A stretch of DNA of 64,000 nt from Tolypeutes matacus (GCA_026826555.1 JAKSZT010054565.1:9754608-9818607); one strand, 5' to 3'; shown: positions 38,521-51,169, numbered from the stretch's first letter. Numbers and translations are program-made. The notes: generated by a model from the letters alone, not told the origin.

Positions 38521-40290
38521 ATCCAATATATTTAACTTATTAATTATCTCCAAGTTATCTATAGGTTCAATGCAATCTGATCAAAATCCTAGCAAGACAT
38601 TATTACAGAATTTGAAACTAAGCCTAAAATTTCATGAAAATTCAAAGAACCCAGAATTCCCAAAACAATTTTGATGAAGAAGAACAAAGTTGGAAGACTT
38701 ATTCTATGTGACTTCAAAACTTACTGTAAAGCTACAGTAATTATGGCAGCATGGTATTCACTGAAAGAAAAACATCAGTGAGATACATGGAGTCCAGAAA
38801 TAGATCCACACATATATGGTCAATTGGTTTTTGACAGACATGCCAAGGAAATTTAATAGGAAAAATATAGTCTTTTTAACAAATTGTCCTGGAACTCCTG
38901 GCTATCTGGAGAAAATATGTCTTTACCTTTATTTTTCAATATAATCAAACATTAATTCCAAATGGATATAGGTGTAAATATAAGTGGCACAACTACAAAG
39001 CTTCTAAAAGAAAATTAGGAAAAAGACTTCATGACATTAGGGTAGACAAAGATTTCTTTTTTTCTTTTTTTTTTTTTTTAGATTTTTATTTATTTATTCA
39101 TTTATCCCCCCCTTGCTGCTTGTGCTCGCCAGGTCAGCCAACCACGCCGTGCGGGCGGGCTTGCCCTCACCAGGAGGCCCTGGGAACTGAACCCGGGGCC
39201 TCCCATATGGTAAACAGGAGCCCTACTGATTGAGCCACAGCCGCTTCCCAGACAAAGATTTCTTACACATGTTATGCTTGAACACAAAATGCTTTTAAAA
39301 AATCTAACAAATTAGACTTCATCAAAATTTAAAATGTCTGCTCCTCAAAAAGAAAAAGAAAGAAAAAAATACACTATTAAGAATTTGAAAAATCACAGAC
39401 TAGGAAAAATATATGTAAAACTTATTTAGCAAACAAGTTGCATCAGGGAATACAGAAGGAACTTTTACAACTTAATAAAGGAGACAAAACTTTAAAAAAA
39501 AAATGGGCAATATATTTGAACACTATAGGAATGACCAAAAAGCACATAAAAAGATGCTTAATATTATTAGTCTTCAGGGAAATGCAAATTAAAACTAGAG
39601 TGAGATCCCTCTTCATATCCGCTAGACTATATTAAAAAGCATGAAAATCCCAAGTTTTGGTGATGATGTAGACCAAAAAAGTGGTGCGACTATGCTGGAA
39701 AACAGTTGGGCATTTTTTGTAGTTTATCATATGACCCAGAAGTTCCATTGTCAGATAATTACAGATGAGAAATGAAAACTTACTTCTACCCCAAAAATTG
39801 TACACAAATGTTCATAGCAGCGTTATTCATAATAGCCCCAAATTAGAAACAACTGAAAGGTCCATCACCAAATTAATGGATAAAAAAATCATCATATAGC
39901 CATGTTTTGGAAAACTACTCACCAGTAAAAATGGCCAAACTACTAACACACAACATAGATGAACTTCATAGATATTATGCTGAGGAAAAAAGAGAGGCAC
40001 AAAAGAATAAATGCCATGTTTCCATTTATAGGAAACTAAGAAAAGGGGAAATCTAATTTACAACAAAAGAAATAGATCAGCAATTGAATTGCCTAGGGCT
40101 GTGGGTTGCAGAGGGGTTAACTCCAAAGTGGCTGAAGGGAACTTTTTAGGGTGATGCTAATGTTCTTTATTTTGATTGTGGTGGTTATATGGATGTGTTC
40201 ATTTCTCAAAGTTATTCACCTATATACTAAAAATGATGCAGTCTTTTGCTTGTAAATTATACCTCAATAAAGTTGGTTAAAAACAAAATA
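38521..40290 (+). mobile_element. L1 element Z, right part (ORF2 C-terminus and 3' UTR)
   Basis: Plus-strand ancient L1. It starts with the right TSD copy of A and takes up ORF2 just downstream of 1,110 ('ggttcaatgcaatctgatca' is the usual next block). ORF2 runs in fragments to about 40,000 with no frame over 70 residues. A short 3' UTR of about 280 bp follows, ending 'cctcaataaagttggttaaa' with an AATAAA signal. This end is typical of old eutherian L1M subfamilies. A DAS-like SINE interrupts it at 39,059-39,249. Confidence 0.82.
39059..39249 (-). mobile_element. DAS-like tRNA-derived SINE (copy 2)
   Basis: A 191-bp SINE in minus orientation with a perfect 15-bp TSD 'agacaaagatttctt' (39,044-39,058 and 39,250-39,264). 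It is nearly the same as copy 1 (33,941-34,130), with the same box-B-like region (39,182-39,196) and the same GC-rich stretch 'gtcagccaaccacgccgtgc'. It lies in ORF2 of element Z. Confidence 0.88.
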
Positions 40291-42490
40291 ACACATACAG
40301 GTAGTGATCAATGTGTATAAGTGACTCCTCTCTTTCTTGCCACTGTCTTCCCAGGGAGAAAATGTACTCAGGAGGAACAGTCACACATCCTTTTGTAGAG
40401 GCTTTATTAATCTTGTTGGAGAACGTTAGAGGCCTGCTGGGGTGCTGGTGATTTAGTTCAACATTATGCAGCAGAAAATTAAACAAGAAGTTGATTCTAT
40501 GTGACACTTCCATTTATTAGCAGAGAAACAATGGATCTGCTAAGAAGAGTGACACCCTATTGTGTGGGTGTCACTTCTGATTGTCAAGTTGCAGAAAATG
40601 TTCAGCTAAGCCCTCAACTTGTTAAACCTGAAAGAACTGTTTACAGGTTATATATATATATATATATTTCCTCATGTGAACTATTACGTATTCTAATTAG
40701 TTTATAAAGGCAGAAAAGATTTTCTTGATGGGTTGACTCCTTTGAAATAAATGCTGAGAACTATGCTCAATACCAGTAACTTCAGGTCTGGCCTTTTCTG
40801 TTAAGACAGGCTGAGTCTTAAATTGGGGGCACTCGGAGTGCCAGGAGTTGCAGCCCATCTATATTATAGTGATATGCCAACTACAGAGATAGCAGGATGG
40901 GTTAATGTTTGGCCCTGACTGGGCCCAGTCATTCTCTTCTAAGGCAGGTCATAAGAGGGCTCAGCTAACCCTTCTCTGTAACAGATATTCAGTTGTGAGC
41001 AAAATGTTCTGTTTCCATGACCACACATATCTCTTTGTGAGCATCAGGGGTGACATAGCTGTTTGGACATTTAGGGGGAAAGGGTAGAGATCTCACAGAA
41101 GACTGCAGCCACTGCACAGTGACTGGAAGTTGTATAATATTGTTTGAGTAGAGAAGGGAGCAGCAGAATAACTCAGTAAATGTCCCAGGTCTCTTGAAGT
41201 CCAGAAATTTCCACCCCAGTTAATTTTAAAGAACGAAACATTAGATGTAACCTATAGAAGTGACAACTCCTTGATTTTGGAAAGATCCCCAAATCTGGAG
41301 CAGGGAGGACTCCCAGAGGAGATCCACACTTCAGTTGGAGTTCAGACACATTGAATGATGTCAAACAAGGCATTTAGCTCTTCTGACATTGTTTCCTTCC
41401 TTATGAATTAGATTAAAACCTGACCCTGACAACAAGTTGGCAGCTATTTCCTTATCCTTCAGTTTCTTCAACTTTAGATTTCTTTGTCTCCTACTTACTA
41501 CCAAAGTAAAACCTATGTTCTACCAAAAAGCCTACTTTCATAAAAAGTATAAATTAGCAATGCCAACATTACTACAGGTCTGGAAAGGAAAAGGAAAAGG
41601 AGTTTCATGGTACATTGCACATCCAAGTAATGCTTCCAAGGCCCTCCTTCTTCATGCTGCCACCAGGGGTCAGGGTGTGTGTGCAAAGTTGTGTGTGGCT
41701 GTATATATTTGATGGTGTGTGTGTGTGCACGAGTGTGTGAGTATGTGTGTATGTGTGTGTAAGGGCTCTTGCTCCTTCTTCTTGAAGTACCCAGAATCCT
41801 CTTTTCTACTCCTCCCCTAAAAATTCACACTTCTCTCTCCACCATCAATACAGCAATTTTATCTCCCCCTAGCAATACACTCAGACTCATCTGGGTGCTC
41901 AGCAAACCAAATGCCCTCCAGGTAACAGCACCCTCTTCTTTAGAAGAAGGCTTGGTGATCATCTTTTGTAGTTGCACACAATTTGGGGTTTCACCTCCTC
42001 CATGTCAAGTAGCTTATCAAAATCCCCATATTTCATCAATTTTAAGACCTACCCAAATTTTCTCATATTTTAACATTTTGAGGTTAGAATGCTACTTAAA
42101 ATAGAAAACATCTTACCATTATAAGTGACATTTTTCTTTCTTAGTGTCTTATATTTGTTTAAATATGGCATTTCCTCCATCTTGAACATTGCACTATCTC
42201 TCTCCAAGACAATTAGTATTATATAAACTTATTATGTAAAATGTTCTCTGTCTCAAAACAAAAATATGTCAGAGTCCATGGAGTTTCAAGGCTTGGTTAA
42301 CAAAATATGTACACAGGTAAGTCTATTCCTGCTCTTGACTCATTCCCTCTAACCCTCATACTCTAACCTTCATACTGGAAAGGACAGAGACAGTGAGCTA
42401 AGAATAAGAACAAGAAATTGTGTATTTGTCTATTTTAAGTGGGATTCTTTTCAGCAGGAATGAGTCATCAGTGCAGTTGGGACTTAACTA
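40291..42490. other. Unique intergenic DNA with two microsatellites
   Basis: I see no gene here. It contains a (TA)n run at 40,648-40,667 and an imperfect (TG)n tract at about 41,713-41,760. Short open frames in both strands look random: they have no domain, no splice context and no homology that I recognise. Confidence 0.5.
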
Positions 42491-42494
42491 GTAA

Positions 42495-42690
42495 AAGCTG
42501 TGTTTCTCAAAGTGTGGTCCAAAGACTAACCAAAAGAGAATTTCCTGGAAGGCTTGTCAAGAAGTGTGTTTCTGGGCCATAATTCCAGTCACCTCAGTCA
42601 TATCTCTGGGGATGGTACCTTAGATCTGAATTGGAAACAAGCTCCCCAGGGGATTTTTATTCATAACTAAAGTTTAAAAACTAGATTTAT
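42495..42690. mobile_element. hAT-Charlie-like DNA transposon fragment (MER5/MER20 type)
   Basis: It opens 'gtgtttctcaaagtgtggtc' and closes 'aagctccccaggggattttt ... gtttaaaaactag', the layout of the short non-autonomous hAT-Charlie elements common to all placental mammals. It is diverged, and the exact subfamily cannot be fixed by eye. Confidence 0.55.
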
Positions 42691-42789
42691 ACTTTTTGGG
42701 AAAGTTGAATACCTACCATAAACAAAGGAACTTCCATTTCAATTAACTATGATTTAAAGTTCTCAAAGACCATTTAAAGACATGCATTA

Positions 42790-42965
42790 GTTCCATGTTT
42801 GCAGTAAGGAAACTGAGCTCAAAGAGCTTAAATATCTTCCCAAGTCCCCATCTGGCAAGTAGTTGAGGCTGGATGTGAGCCCACCTATCTGATTTCAGGG
42901 CTGGATGTGAGCCCACCTATCTGATTTCAGGGCTGGATGTGAGCCCACCTATCTGATTTGCCCCA
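42790..42965 (-). repeat. MIR fragment containing a 32-bp tandem repeat (2.9 copies)
   Basis: 'aggaaactgagctcaaagag ... cttcccaagtcccc' is the reverse-oriented MIR SINE core. Just after it, a 32-bp unit starting 'gctggatgtgagcccaccta' is present at 42,868-42,899, 42,900-42,931 and 42,932-42,959. The visible copies are identical, so the triplication is much younger than the MIR. Confidence 0.7.
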
Positions 42966-42979
42966 TCTCGTCTGCATAG

Positions 42980-43500
42980 AACACAAAACATAATTTTTAC
43001 AGCCTCTTTGGAATGCAATTTGAGTAAAGCTATTGAAAGTTAATGTACCTATTTCTTTAGCCCAGCAATTCCATTTTAAGGAGTTCTACTTCAGAGATAC
43101 TCAATCATAAGCACAAAGACACACATACATAACACACACACATGAATATTCATTGTAGCACTACTTGTAATAGTAAAAAAACTACCAGAAATAATCTATA
43201 GGCCTAACAATGGGGGAGAGTTAAAGTATGATGCTTCCATACTATGAAATGCTACTTAGCAGTCAAAAATAATGTACATTTCTGTGTAACAGCATGGAAA
43301 GATGCCCGAGTTATACAATTAAATATGAAAAAGTGAATTTAAGGACAGAAATGTAGAGAATTTGTATAAAACAAAACAAAGTCATTTATATACTTGTGAG
43401 ACAAATGTGAAGGCTAGGAAAATATCTAGAAAGTTACATGCCACACTGTCAACAGTGGTTATCTTTTGAGAAGTGAGTGGCATTGTGGGTAGTGGGGCTA
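42980..43500 (+). mobile_element. Ancient L1-lineage (HAL1-like) 3' part
   Basis: 'cccagcaattccattttaag', 'tattcattgtagcactactt' and 'ctacttagcagtcaaaaata' follow the order of ORF2-C-terminal and 3'-UTR blocks in old L1/HAL1 elements on the plus strand. No coding frame survives. The family name is tentative. Confidence 0.5.
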
Positions 43501-43523
43501 GAAATGTAAAGGTCTCTCCTTTT

Positions 43524-43633
43524 TTTTTTGTTTTGTTTTGTTTTTATTTTTTACCAGGAGGTCCCGGGGATTGAACCCAGGTCCCTACATATGGGAGATG
43601 GGCGCCCAACCATTTGAGCCACATCCGCCCCCC
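43524..43633 (-). mobile_element. Short DAS-like tRNA-derived SINE (copy 3)
   Basis: A 110-bp SINE in minus orientation with a perfect 16-bp TSD 'aaaggtctctcctttt' (43,508-43,523 and 43,634-43,649). The minus strand reads GGCGGATGTGGCTCAAATGG at its start and has box-B-like GGGTTCAATCCCC (43,567-43,579 on plus). It has the tRNA-like head and an A/C-rich tail but lacks the roughly 75-bp GC-rich body of copies 1 and 2, so it belongs to another subtype. Confidence 0.88.
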
Positions 43634-43649
43634 AAAGGTCTCTCCTTTT

Positions 43650-44540
43650 GATGTTTATTCTTACTTCTATATTGTATTAAATTTGCCATGAGAATGTAAT
43701 CAGGGGTTAGGTAAAAATTAAATTAAAAAAAGGCAAAACATATATAACAAACTGCTCACACACTCCTTTTCAACCATGAATTTAGGTACAGACATTGGCT
43801 GAGGCAGTAGGCTGTGCAGAATAACTAATACAACAGATCCTTGTTGTTTCTTGTTATGAATTATATACTCTGCCTAATGGGTAACTTGTTTTATTCCCTC
43901 TCAAATCAGAACTATAAAGTATAAAAATATAACTCAGCAAAGTACAACCTGTGTTGGTGAAAGTTTCCTATTAATGGTAATGCTGGAAACTAGTCATATT
44001 TCATTTTATGCTTAGTTGCTCTCAAGTTTTAATAAAGAGCCTGTAATATCTGCTATTTACCAAGGGAATTTAAGAAAGCTCATCAAAATGTATACAAAAG
44101 AATGAAGATGAATTGCTTGCAATGAAGTGCTCTTTCTTCTTCATATGTTAACAAAAAAAATGACAGCTCTACTGAAAATTTCTGTCCCTTGCATCCTTTT
44201 TCTGCTTTGAAAAACCTAAATTGGCTTTTGGCAGAGTATTTTCATATCTTTACCATTTGTCTTGAAGAAGTCTTTAAAGATGCCTATACTTAAAAGCTTT
44301 GTTCTATAAATCATTAATTCTTAATAGAGAAGGCTAGACTCACTGAGGGGATGCCCCAGTAATATGGCTTAAAGTGTGGGCTGGACAGTTTCTTATGACT
44401 TAGCCTGGGCAAGCAAATGAAACAGAAAATTTCATTATTCTCAAAATGACTCATCTGGCCATCCTCAATGGGTTTGTAATATTGGTTTTAGTCCTTCACT
44501 ATATTATCTGTTGGATCAGTCCACCACAGGGAAAGCAGAC
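43650..44540. other. Unique intergenic DNA
   Basis: I see no gene and no clear repeat family in this stretch. Composition is AT-rich and ordinary. Confidence 0.4.
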
Positions 44541-44544
44541 TATC

Positions 44545-44625
44545 CACTAACAAGCTTTGACCTTGAATAAGTTACACATTCACTCTGAATTTCTTTTCCT
44601 CATTTATGAAATGAAGGAGTTACCC
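44545..44625 (+). repeat. MIR core fragment
   Basis: 'ttgaccttgaataagttaca ... ttttcctcatttatgaaatga' matches the order of the MIR core (tgaccttgggcaagtt ... cctcatctgtaaaatg). It is short and diverged. Confidence 0.5.
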
Positions 44626-44687
44626 AAGATAATCATGAATGTTTCAATTTAAAATTTTTTTCTATTCTTAACAATATATAATTTGGT

Positions 44688-45143
44688 TGTGGTAGAATGA
44701 AAATAATGGCAATATTTATTTCCTTCCCTATATTCATATACCTTTTCCATGTAACCTTGTAGCTCCTCCCATAAATAAGATCTCTTTTCTCATCCCCAGA
44801 GTCTGGGCTCGTCTCATGACTTGCTTTGACTAATAAGATGTGTTGGAAGTGACATTGTGCCAGTTCTGAGCCCAAGCCTCAATAGATGTTTCATGCTTCT
44901 ACTTTTCCACTCTCTCTTTTGGTACCCTGCCTAGCTTCCATGAGAACAAGCCCAGGCTAGCCCACTGCAGAATAAGAGACAATGTGAGCCCAGCATGACC
45001 TGCATGAATGAGACCAGTCAAGATAGAAGAACCACTCAGTTGAGTCCATCTCAAATGGTAGAATTGTGAGTTAAATAAATGGTTGCTGTTTTAAGCCACT
45101 AAGTTATGGGTGGTTTGTTCCGCAACTAAAGCTATCTGGTACA
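44688..45143 (+). mobile_element. MLT1-like LTR (ERVL-MaLR)
   Basis: A 456-bp element with TG...CA ends. The text follows the MLT1 LTR layout: 'gtctgggctcgtctcatgac', 'gtgacattgtgccagttctg', 'gaattgtgagttaaataaat' and 'gttttaagccactaagttat'. The AATAAA-type signal is 'taaataaat' near 45,073. No matching TSD is visible, as expected at this age. It has no coding content. Confidence 0.72.
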
Positions 45144-45290
45144 ATGGCAGATAGAGAGACAAATAGGAATAGCATTAAGGCAAAGGGTGAAGGTCATATT
45201 CTGTGATGTGATAGAATAGTAATGCCTTCGTGCCAATGCTTAACATTTTTTGTTAAGTAAAAAATGTCAGAATAAAAAGAGGTTCCCTAA

Positions 45291-48200
45291 ACACTTATCC
45301 ACTGCTGGTGGGAATGTAGAATGGTGCAACCATTGTGGAGGACAGTTTGGCAATTCCTCAGGAAGCTAAATATAGAACTGCCATATGATCCAGTAATCCC
45401 ACTGTGGGATAAATACCCAGAAGAATTGAAAGCAGAGGCACGAACAGATATATGCACACCAATGTTCATTGTGGCATTATTCACTATTGCCAAAAGTTGG
45501 AAGCAACCTAAATGTCCATCAGCAGAAGAATGGATAAGTAAGCTGTGGTATATACATGCAATGGAATAGTACTCAGCTGTAAGAAACAATGCAGTATTAA
45601 CACACAGATAACATGGATGAGTCTTGAAGACCTTATGTTGAGTGAAGTAAGCCAGACACCGAAGGACAAATACTACATAACCTCATTGATATGAATTAAG
45701 CCAGTTGAGTAGACTCACAGAGCTAGAGTCTGGAAGACAGGTTATCAGGAGACAGAAAGGCAGTAGAGGGTGGTGAGCAAATGCCCATATGGGCAAAACC
45801 AACGATAAGGTGGAAGTGTGTATTTGGGCAGTAGAGGCATGTGACAGTGTGCAGTCATGTGATTGGGTAGGTGGTGCTGGTCTGTGAAGGGGAGTAGAGT
45901 GCGGAGGCTGGGTTGAACTATCCATGGAGCTGGGAGGAGGGTTGGGGGAAGGATAAGGTAAACTCTGGGGATTTGCAGGTCTATGATTAAAACTACAATG
46001 TTGGGAATGTTCTGGCAAATATGGCAGGGGAGTGTTACTGGTGTAGGGTATTGGATGTGGGGGGTATGTGGGACAGGGCACACCTGGGGCAGTCTTCTAT
46101 GGAATATGTAAGTGTTCATCTTGTCATAGTGTGTTGTATCAGTGGGTGGAGACCCACACAATAAACAAGAAAATATCAAGCTTCCATCCTGGGGAGACCT
46201 GCTATGTTCTCAATGAGAGGGCAAGAAACTCTCGAGAACATTGACAGTGCCTAATAAAAGAAAACAGACCAATATGTTAAGCCCTCGATATTATTGCATG
46301 TAACTATGAGCCTTATTCTTCAAAAATTGAAACTTAGTGGTTACCATAGGTTTCCAAGAGGGGGGGGGGAGGGAAGAATAGAATAGATGGAATATAGGGC
46401 ACTGGAATTGTTCTGCATGATCTTGCAATGACAGATATAGGCCATTTTAAATTTTGTCAAAACCTATAAATTGTATGGTTCAAAATGTAAACCATAACAC
46501 AAACCATTGACCTTGTTTAGTGGCAATGCATCAATATTTGTAAATCAATTTTAACAAATGTTCCATACACATGTAAAATGTTATTTATAGGGGAGAGGGG
46601 AGAATGAGGAGGGCATTGGGTATTGTGAATCCCCTATATTCTCTATGTGACTTATCTGCATACTAAAGCTTCTTTAAAGATAAAATGGAAAAAAAAAAGA
46701 CATTGGGGGAATATATGGAAGAAAATGTCACTATACATACAAGACAACAGATCTTACATTGATGAAAGACACAATAACTAAAAAAAAATTTGTTTTTTTA
46801 TTACATCAAATTTTCTTGTTTTTTTGTATTTTATTGGTTATTTTTTAAGTTATGATTTCATTGTCTTATTAATTTTATTTGATTATTTTGTTGGCTTCAT
46901 TTTTAGAGAGGTTTTGGATCTCAGAAGGGTCACAGCAGTGGCAGGGTAGGATCAGTGGCGCTAGGTGTCAGTGATGGGGGAATGCATGGGAAGGGGTTCA
47001 CCTGGGGCATGTCTCTAAGGTATATGAGTATGTTCAAGTGTTCATGTGGTATTGTCAAGGAGGGTGGAGATCCACACAATAACCAAAAGAATATTGAATT
47101 CCTATCCTGGAGAGTTCTGCTACATTCTCTAAAAGGACAGCAAGAATCCCCTGAGTGCAAAGGCAGTGCCTAGTAAAGGAAGACAGACTGTTATGCCAGG
47201 CCCTTGATATTAATGATTGTGCTTATGAACCTTTTCTTGTAAAATTGAAACTTAGCCTAGTATTATATACTGCCTAAGAATTACCTCGAAAGCCTCCTTG
47301 TTGCTCAAATGTGACCTCTTTCTAAGCCAAACTCAGCATATAAATGAACTACCTTGCCCCTATGGGGGACAAGACTCCTGGGGATGAGCCTCCCCGACAC
47401 TGAGGGATTATTACCAAGTACCTACTAGCAATGCATCTGGAAAATGAGCTTGACCAAAAGGGGGAAATGATAAATACAAATGAGTTTTAATGGCTAAGAG
47501 ATTTCAAAGTGAGTCGGGAGGTCATTCCAGAGGTTACGCCTATGCAAGTTTCAGCAGGATCTCATTGACTGCCACGGTAAACAGTGCCTCAAATAGCGGG
47601 GCTCCTGAGAGCTCTAGAGACATTCAGAAACTATAAGCAGGGCAGATAGTTCAGGAATTTGGCACCCTGTTGGTGGGCATTACTTTGAAATTTATGCTTC
47701 CCAGTGTAACAGAGTTAGATTCATTTATAAGTTCTCTACACATGGCTCTTCTGCCCCTTTTATTTGAACCTATAATTAGCACTATACTTGATAAATATAT
47801 GTCTCAGAGACTTAGATCTTTGGTCCATCCATGTGCCAGTTGATCCCTGAATTTCAGCAGAGTGGCAACACCTACTCTCCAGTTCATTGGACTTCCCCAG
47901 GACAACTAACAAGGAGATGATTATGGACAATGCCCATCCCAAGGAACAGAGAGTGTCTGCAACTGCAAGCAAGATAGTTCCAGCCATCTACCCGATGGGA
48001 TCTAAGCTCCCTCTCAATTAGAAGGAGAGTAGGCATCACTATCCCCAAATCCTCAAGACTGAGGAATGAACAATGGACTAAAGTGGACTTATTATTATTC
48101 TACTATAGGCATTATTATTCTAGCAATGAAAGAAATGTTATCAATGATATAAAGACGCAGTGGCCACCAGAAGTTCTGATGGGAGGGAGAGGGAAAAATA

Positions 48201-48523
48201 GGTGTAATATGGGGGCATTTTCATGACATTGGAGTTGTCCTGCATGACACTGCTGTGATGGATACAGTCCATTGTATATTTTGTCACAACTTACAAAATT
48301 GTGCGGGAAAGAGAGTAAACTATAACATAAACTATAATCCATGGTTAGTAGCAATGCTTCAATATGTGTCCATCAATTGGAACAAATGTACCACACTACT
48401 GAGGGATGTTGTTGATGTGGGAAATTATGGGAGGTGGAGGGAGTATATATGGGAATCCCTTATATTTTTTATGTAACATTTATTTAATCTAAAGCTTTTT
48501 TAAAAATAAAAAAAGTTAATTTA
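45291..48523 (+). mobile_element. 5'-truncated young L1, plus strand (ORF2 end and 3' UTR)
   Basis: A 3.23-kb L1 with a perfect 17-bp TSD 'aaaaagaggttccctaa' (45,274-45,290 and 48,524-48,540). It begins inside ORF2 just after the Cys-rich region. An 82-residue frame (45,321-45,569) has '[19 protein letters not shown]', and the ORF2 stop-equivalent is at about 45,692. The 3' UTR (45,695-48,523) is 2.8 kb and has two modules of similar text: 46,330-46,690 ends 'tactaaagcttctttaaaga' and 48,100-48,510 ends 'aatctaaagcttttttaaaa'. Confidence 0.92.
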
Positions 48524-48579
48524 AAAAAGAGGTTCCCTAAAAGATCAAAAAGATGGATAAGACATGTTTTTGATGGGGG

Positions 48580-48970
48580 GGTTAGGAAATAGACACTCAA
48601 ACATTTATGTGGGGGTTATCAATTGGTACAACATCTTTGGAGAATAATTTGGCACTATACATCAATTTAAATGCATATATCAATCATCCCAGCAGTTATT
48701 AAGAATTAATGCTACAGATATACTCGTACAAGTGATATATCTGTATGAATGTTCATTGAAGCAAAGGACTAGAAACAATGTAAATTTAAGAAGATTTTAG
48801 TTAAATAAATTATGTACTATTTATACAGTAATACTACCCAAATGTTAAAATAGATACATGCTGATATGAAATGATCAATCTGCAAGGTATATTTTTGGTT
48901 GAAAAAGAAGTTGAATGTTGTAATTTGTTCCTGTATAAGTCAATATTCATAAATATGAATATACTCGTGA
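48580..48970 (+). mobile_element. Ancient L1/HAL1-like fragment
   Basis: 'ttggagaataatttggcact' and 'tgaatgttcattgaagcaaa' follow old L1/HAL1 3'-part wording on the plus strand. There is no open frame. It may be the same old element that the L1 at 45,291 entered. Confidence 0.4.
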
Positions 48971-49479
48971 AAGAGTAGAGTAAAATTCTGGAATTGGAAT
49001 TTAATCTTGGGATTTCCCTTAATACTCAAGTCTAATTTGTCATCTGGTGCAGACTTTCCCATTATGACTCTCAGTCATTCACTGTGGGCTTATAGAGCAT
49101 CTTACTGATGGAGAGCTTATTACCTATGTACATAATGTATTTCAAAAAGAACTGTTCCAGAGTCAAAACTTAAGAACTCCTGGCATGGTGAAAATGTTGT
49201 TTTCAAAAGCTTGACATCTACCCAAGAACAAGGACCAGTAGGGATGGGCTGCTACAGGATGGCTATCTAGGAAGTACAGGATGTCCTGACTCTTCTGATG
49301 CCCATTCCTGGAAAAATAACATGATAGAGTGCAAAGAGCATGGGCTTTGCACTTGGGCAGGTCCCTTTAACAGGTTTTTGTGCCTGGCATCGTTTCCACT
49401 CAGTCCACTACTGACTCCAGCTATAGTCATGGTGGGTTGCTCTGTACACACAGACATTTCCCTCAAACACCAGCTGAAT

Positions 49480-49800
49480 CTTAGTCCATCACCTTTGGGG
49501 GTTTCTTCTCAGCTCACATATAAGTGAAGCCCAGAAGTGCAGGGGATTAATGCCCAGCCTCTCATCCTTTGGAGAGGAAATTCTGAGGCACATTCTACAA
49601 TTTTCTCAGAGAGCCCCCAATGGGATTGAATCCAGTTGCCCACAGCAGTAACCAGCTCAGTAACATGCTTTGTGTTGGCACTTCTCTCCTTCTTTGTCAT
49701 GCTCTCCCCATGCCCTCTCTCTTGTTTCCTGGGATAACTTCCAAATAAACTACCTGCACTCAGGTTTTTGTGTTAGATTCTGTGTGGTGACAAAGTAATA
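49480..49800 (+). mobile_element. Possible ancient LTR or MER-type repeat
   Basis: 'ttcctgggataacttccaaa' followed by 'taaactacctgcactcaggtt' recalls the 3' part of an old mammalian interspersed repeat with an AATAAA signal (near 49,743). I cannot assign the family. Confidence 0.3.
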
Positions 49801-49839
49801 GAGAGTTATTAGACTTTTCTGAGCTTTGGTTTTCTTGGT

Positions 49840-50105
49840 AAAGAAGAAATGATCATGTATCTATATGTCTATGTCTACATCTATGCATATACTTATACTA
49901 TATCTATATATAGCTATATCTACATCTATATCTATCTACCTATCATCTATTATCTGTCTGTCTATCATCTATCATCCTTCCTTCCTTCCTTCCTTCCTTC
50001 CTTCCTTCCTTCCTTCCTTCCTTCCTTCCTTCCTTCCTTCCTTCCTTCCTTCCTTTCATCATCTATATATATCATCTGTCTATCCAACTATCTATCATCT
50101 GTCAT
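49840..50105. repeat. Compound tetranucleotide microsatellite (TATC/CTTC)
   Basis: Imperfect TATC/TATG repeats lead into an almost pure (CTTC)n tract at 49,976-50,055 (about 80 bp, 20 units) and then return to ATCT-type repeats. Reading frames across it encode only Leu-Pro-Ser or Phe-rich repeats and are not genes. Confidence 0.95.
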
Positions 50106-51169
50106 CTGGAACATTGTAGGTGTTCAACAAAATGTAACTAGTTCCTAGCCAGGAAGCTTCCCTCAATCTTGACCCAAATTCTTCAGTTCTTCCTGAGACT
50201 GTGAATCTCTGCTCTTCACTCCTGGTGCTTTGCCTTTTATAAGAAAAGGCATTGTGGAACACAGTTTTGTTAGTAAAGTATGTCTCAGCACTTGGAACTT
50301 ATCCCTTGACCTTCAGACTTCTGTCTGCTGTGCCTTGCAGGTTTCATTTATGAGAAGAAGAGCAAGCTTTCCAAAAGGATGATTGGGGAGCAACGGCAAT
50401 GTGCCCAGTTTCACCATGTCATCCTGACATTTAGGGAAAAACCTGCTCAGCTCTTTGATTAGCAGCCCTGTTGGAGGCCAGGCAATGGTTTTCAGAAGCC
50501 AGCAGCAGGAAATCCAATGAGAAGCCACTGTTTATTTGGCAGAATAAAAGACCCTTGTTGTCTGCTTATAACCGTGACCTGGTGGGTAGAATTGTATTCA
50601 TATTGACCACACTGTGGTTAATTTAGGATCTCTTTATTCTTTCTGAAAGGCTATGCATTGTAATATATTTATTTTGAGAAAACGGCTAGATTTCTTCAAT
50701 GGACCAATCATTTCCTAGGCTGTAGTATACTGTGTTCATGTGTGCGCCTGTTTCTGAGAAAGAGAGAGAAAGAGAGGGATAGAAAAGAGAATGGTTCATC
50801 AATGACTTCACCTCTAGAGACTCTGATCTGTGGTCCTTCTCACAGGGACTGATTTGCCCAAGATTCCCAAATAACATTTTTGGTACTGTAGAACTTCAAT
50901 AATTTTCCACTTTACATTAGAGATACATGTGAGCTTATCTCCCCTACTGAATAACATATCCTCAAGGGTAGCGAGCACTATTCAGAATTTTGTTTCCCAT
51001 GCTCCAGTCACTACTTTCTCCAGGCTCAATGACTAACTCAATTAACAGCAACCAGGAGGTGCTCAGAAAGGCTACTGAGTTGAATTGCATTGCTCACCTG
51101 TTGACAAGTAATGTCACTAATGTGCTGGCCTTGTTGGCTCTGGGGGCAGGTCCAGGTCCAAGAGGATCA

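Noticed and set aside
40277..40513. A 78-residue frame on the minus strand as a gene
   Set aside because: It is short, with no recognisable domain and no splice context, next to an L1 3' end.
42868..42959. CRISPR-like array of 32-bp repeats
   Set aside because: The units are directly adjacent without spacers and lie in an MIR of a mammalian genome.
49849..50148. Open frames rich in Leu-Pro-Ser repeats
   Set aside because: They are translations of the (CTTC)n microsatellite.
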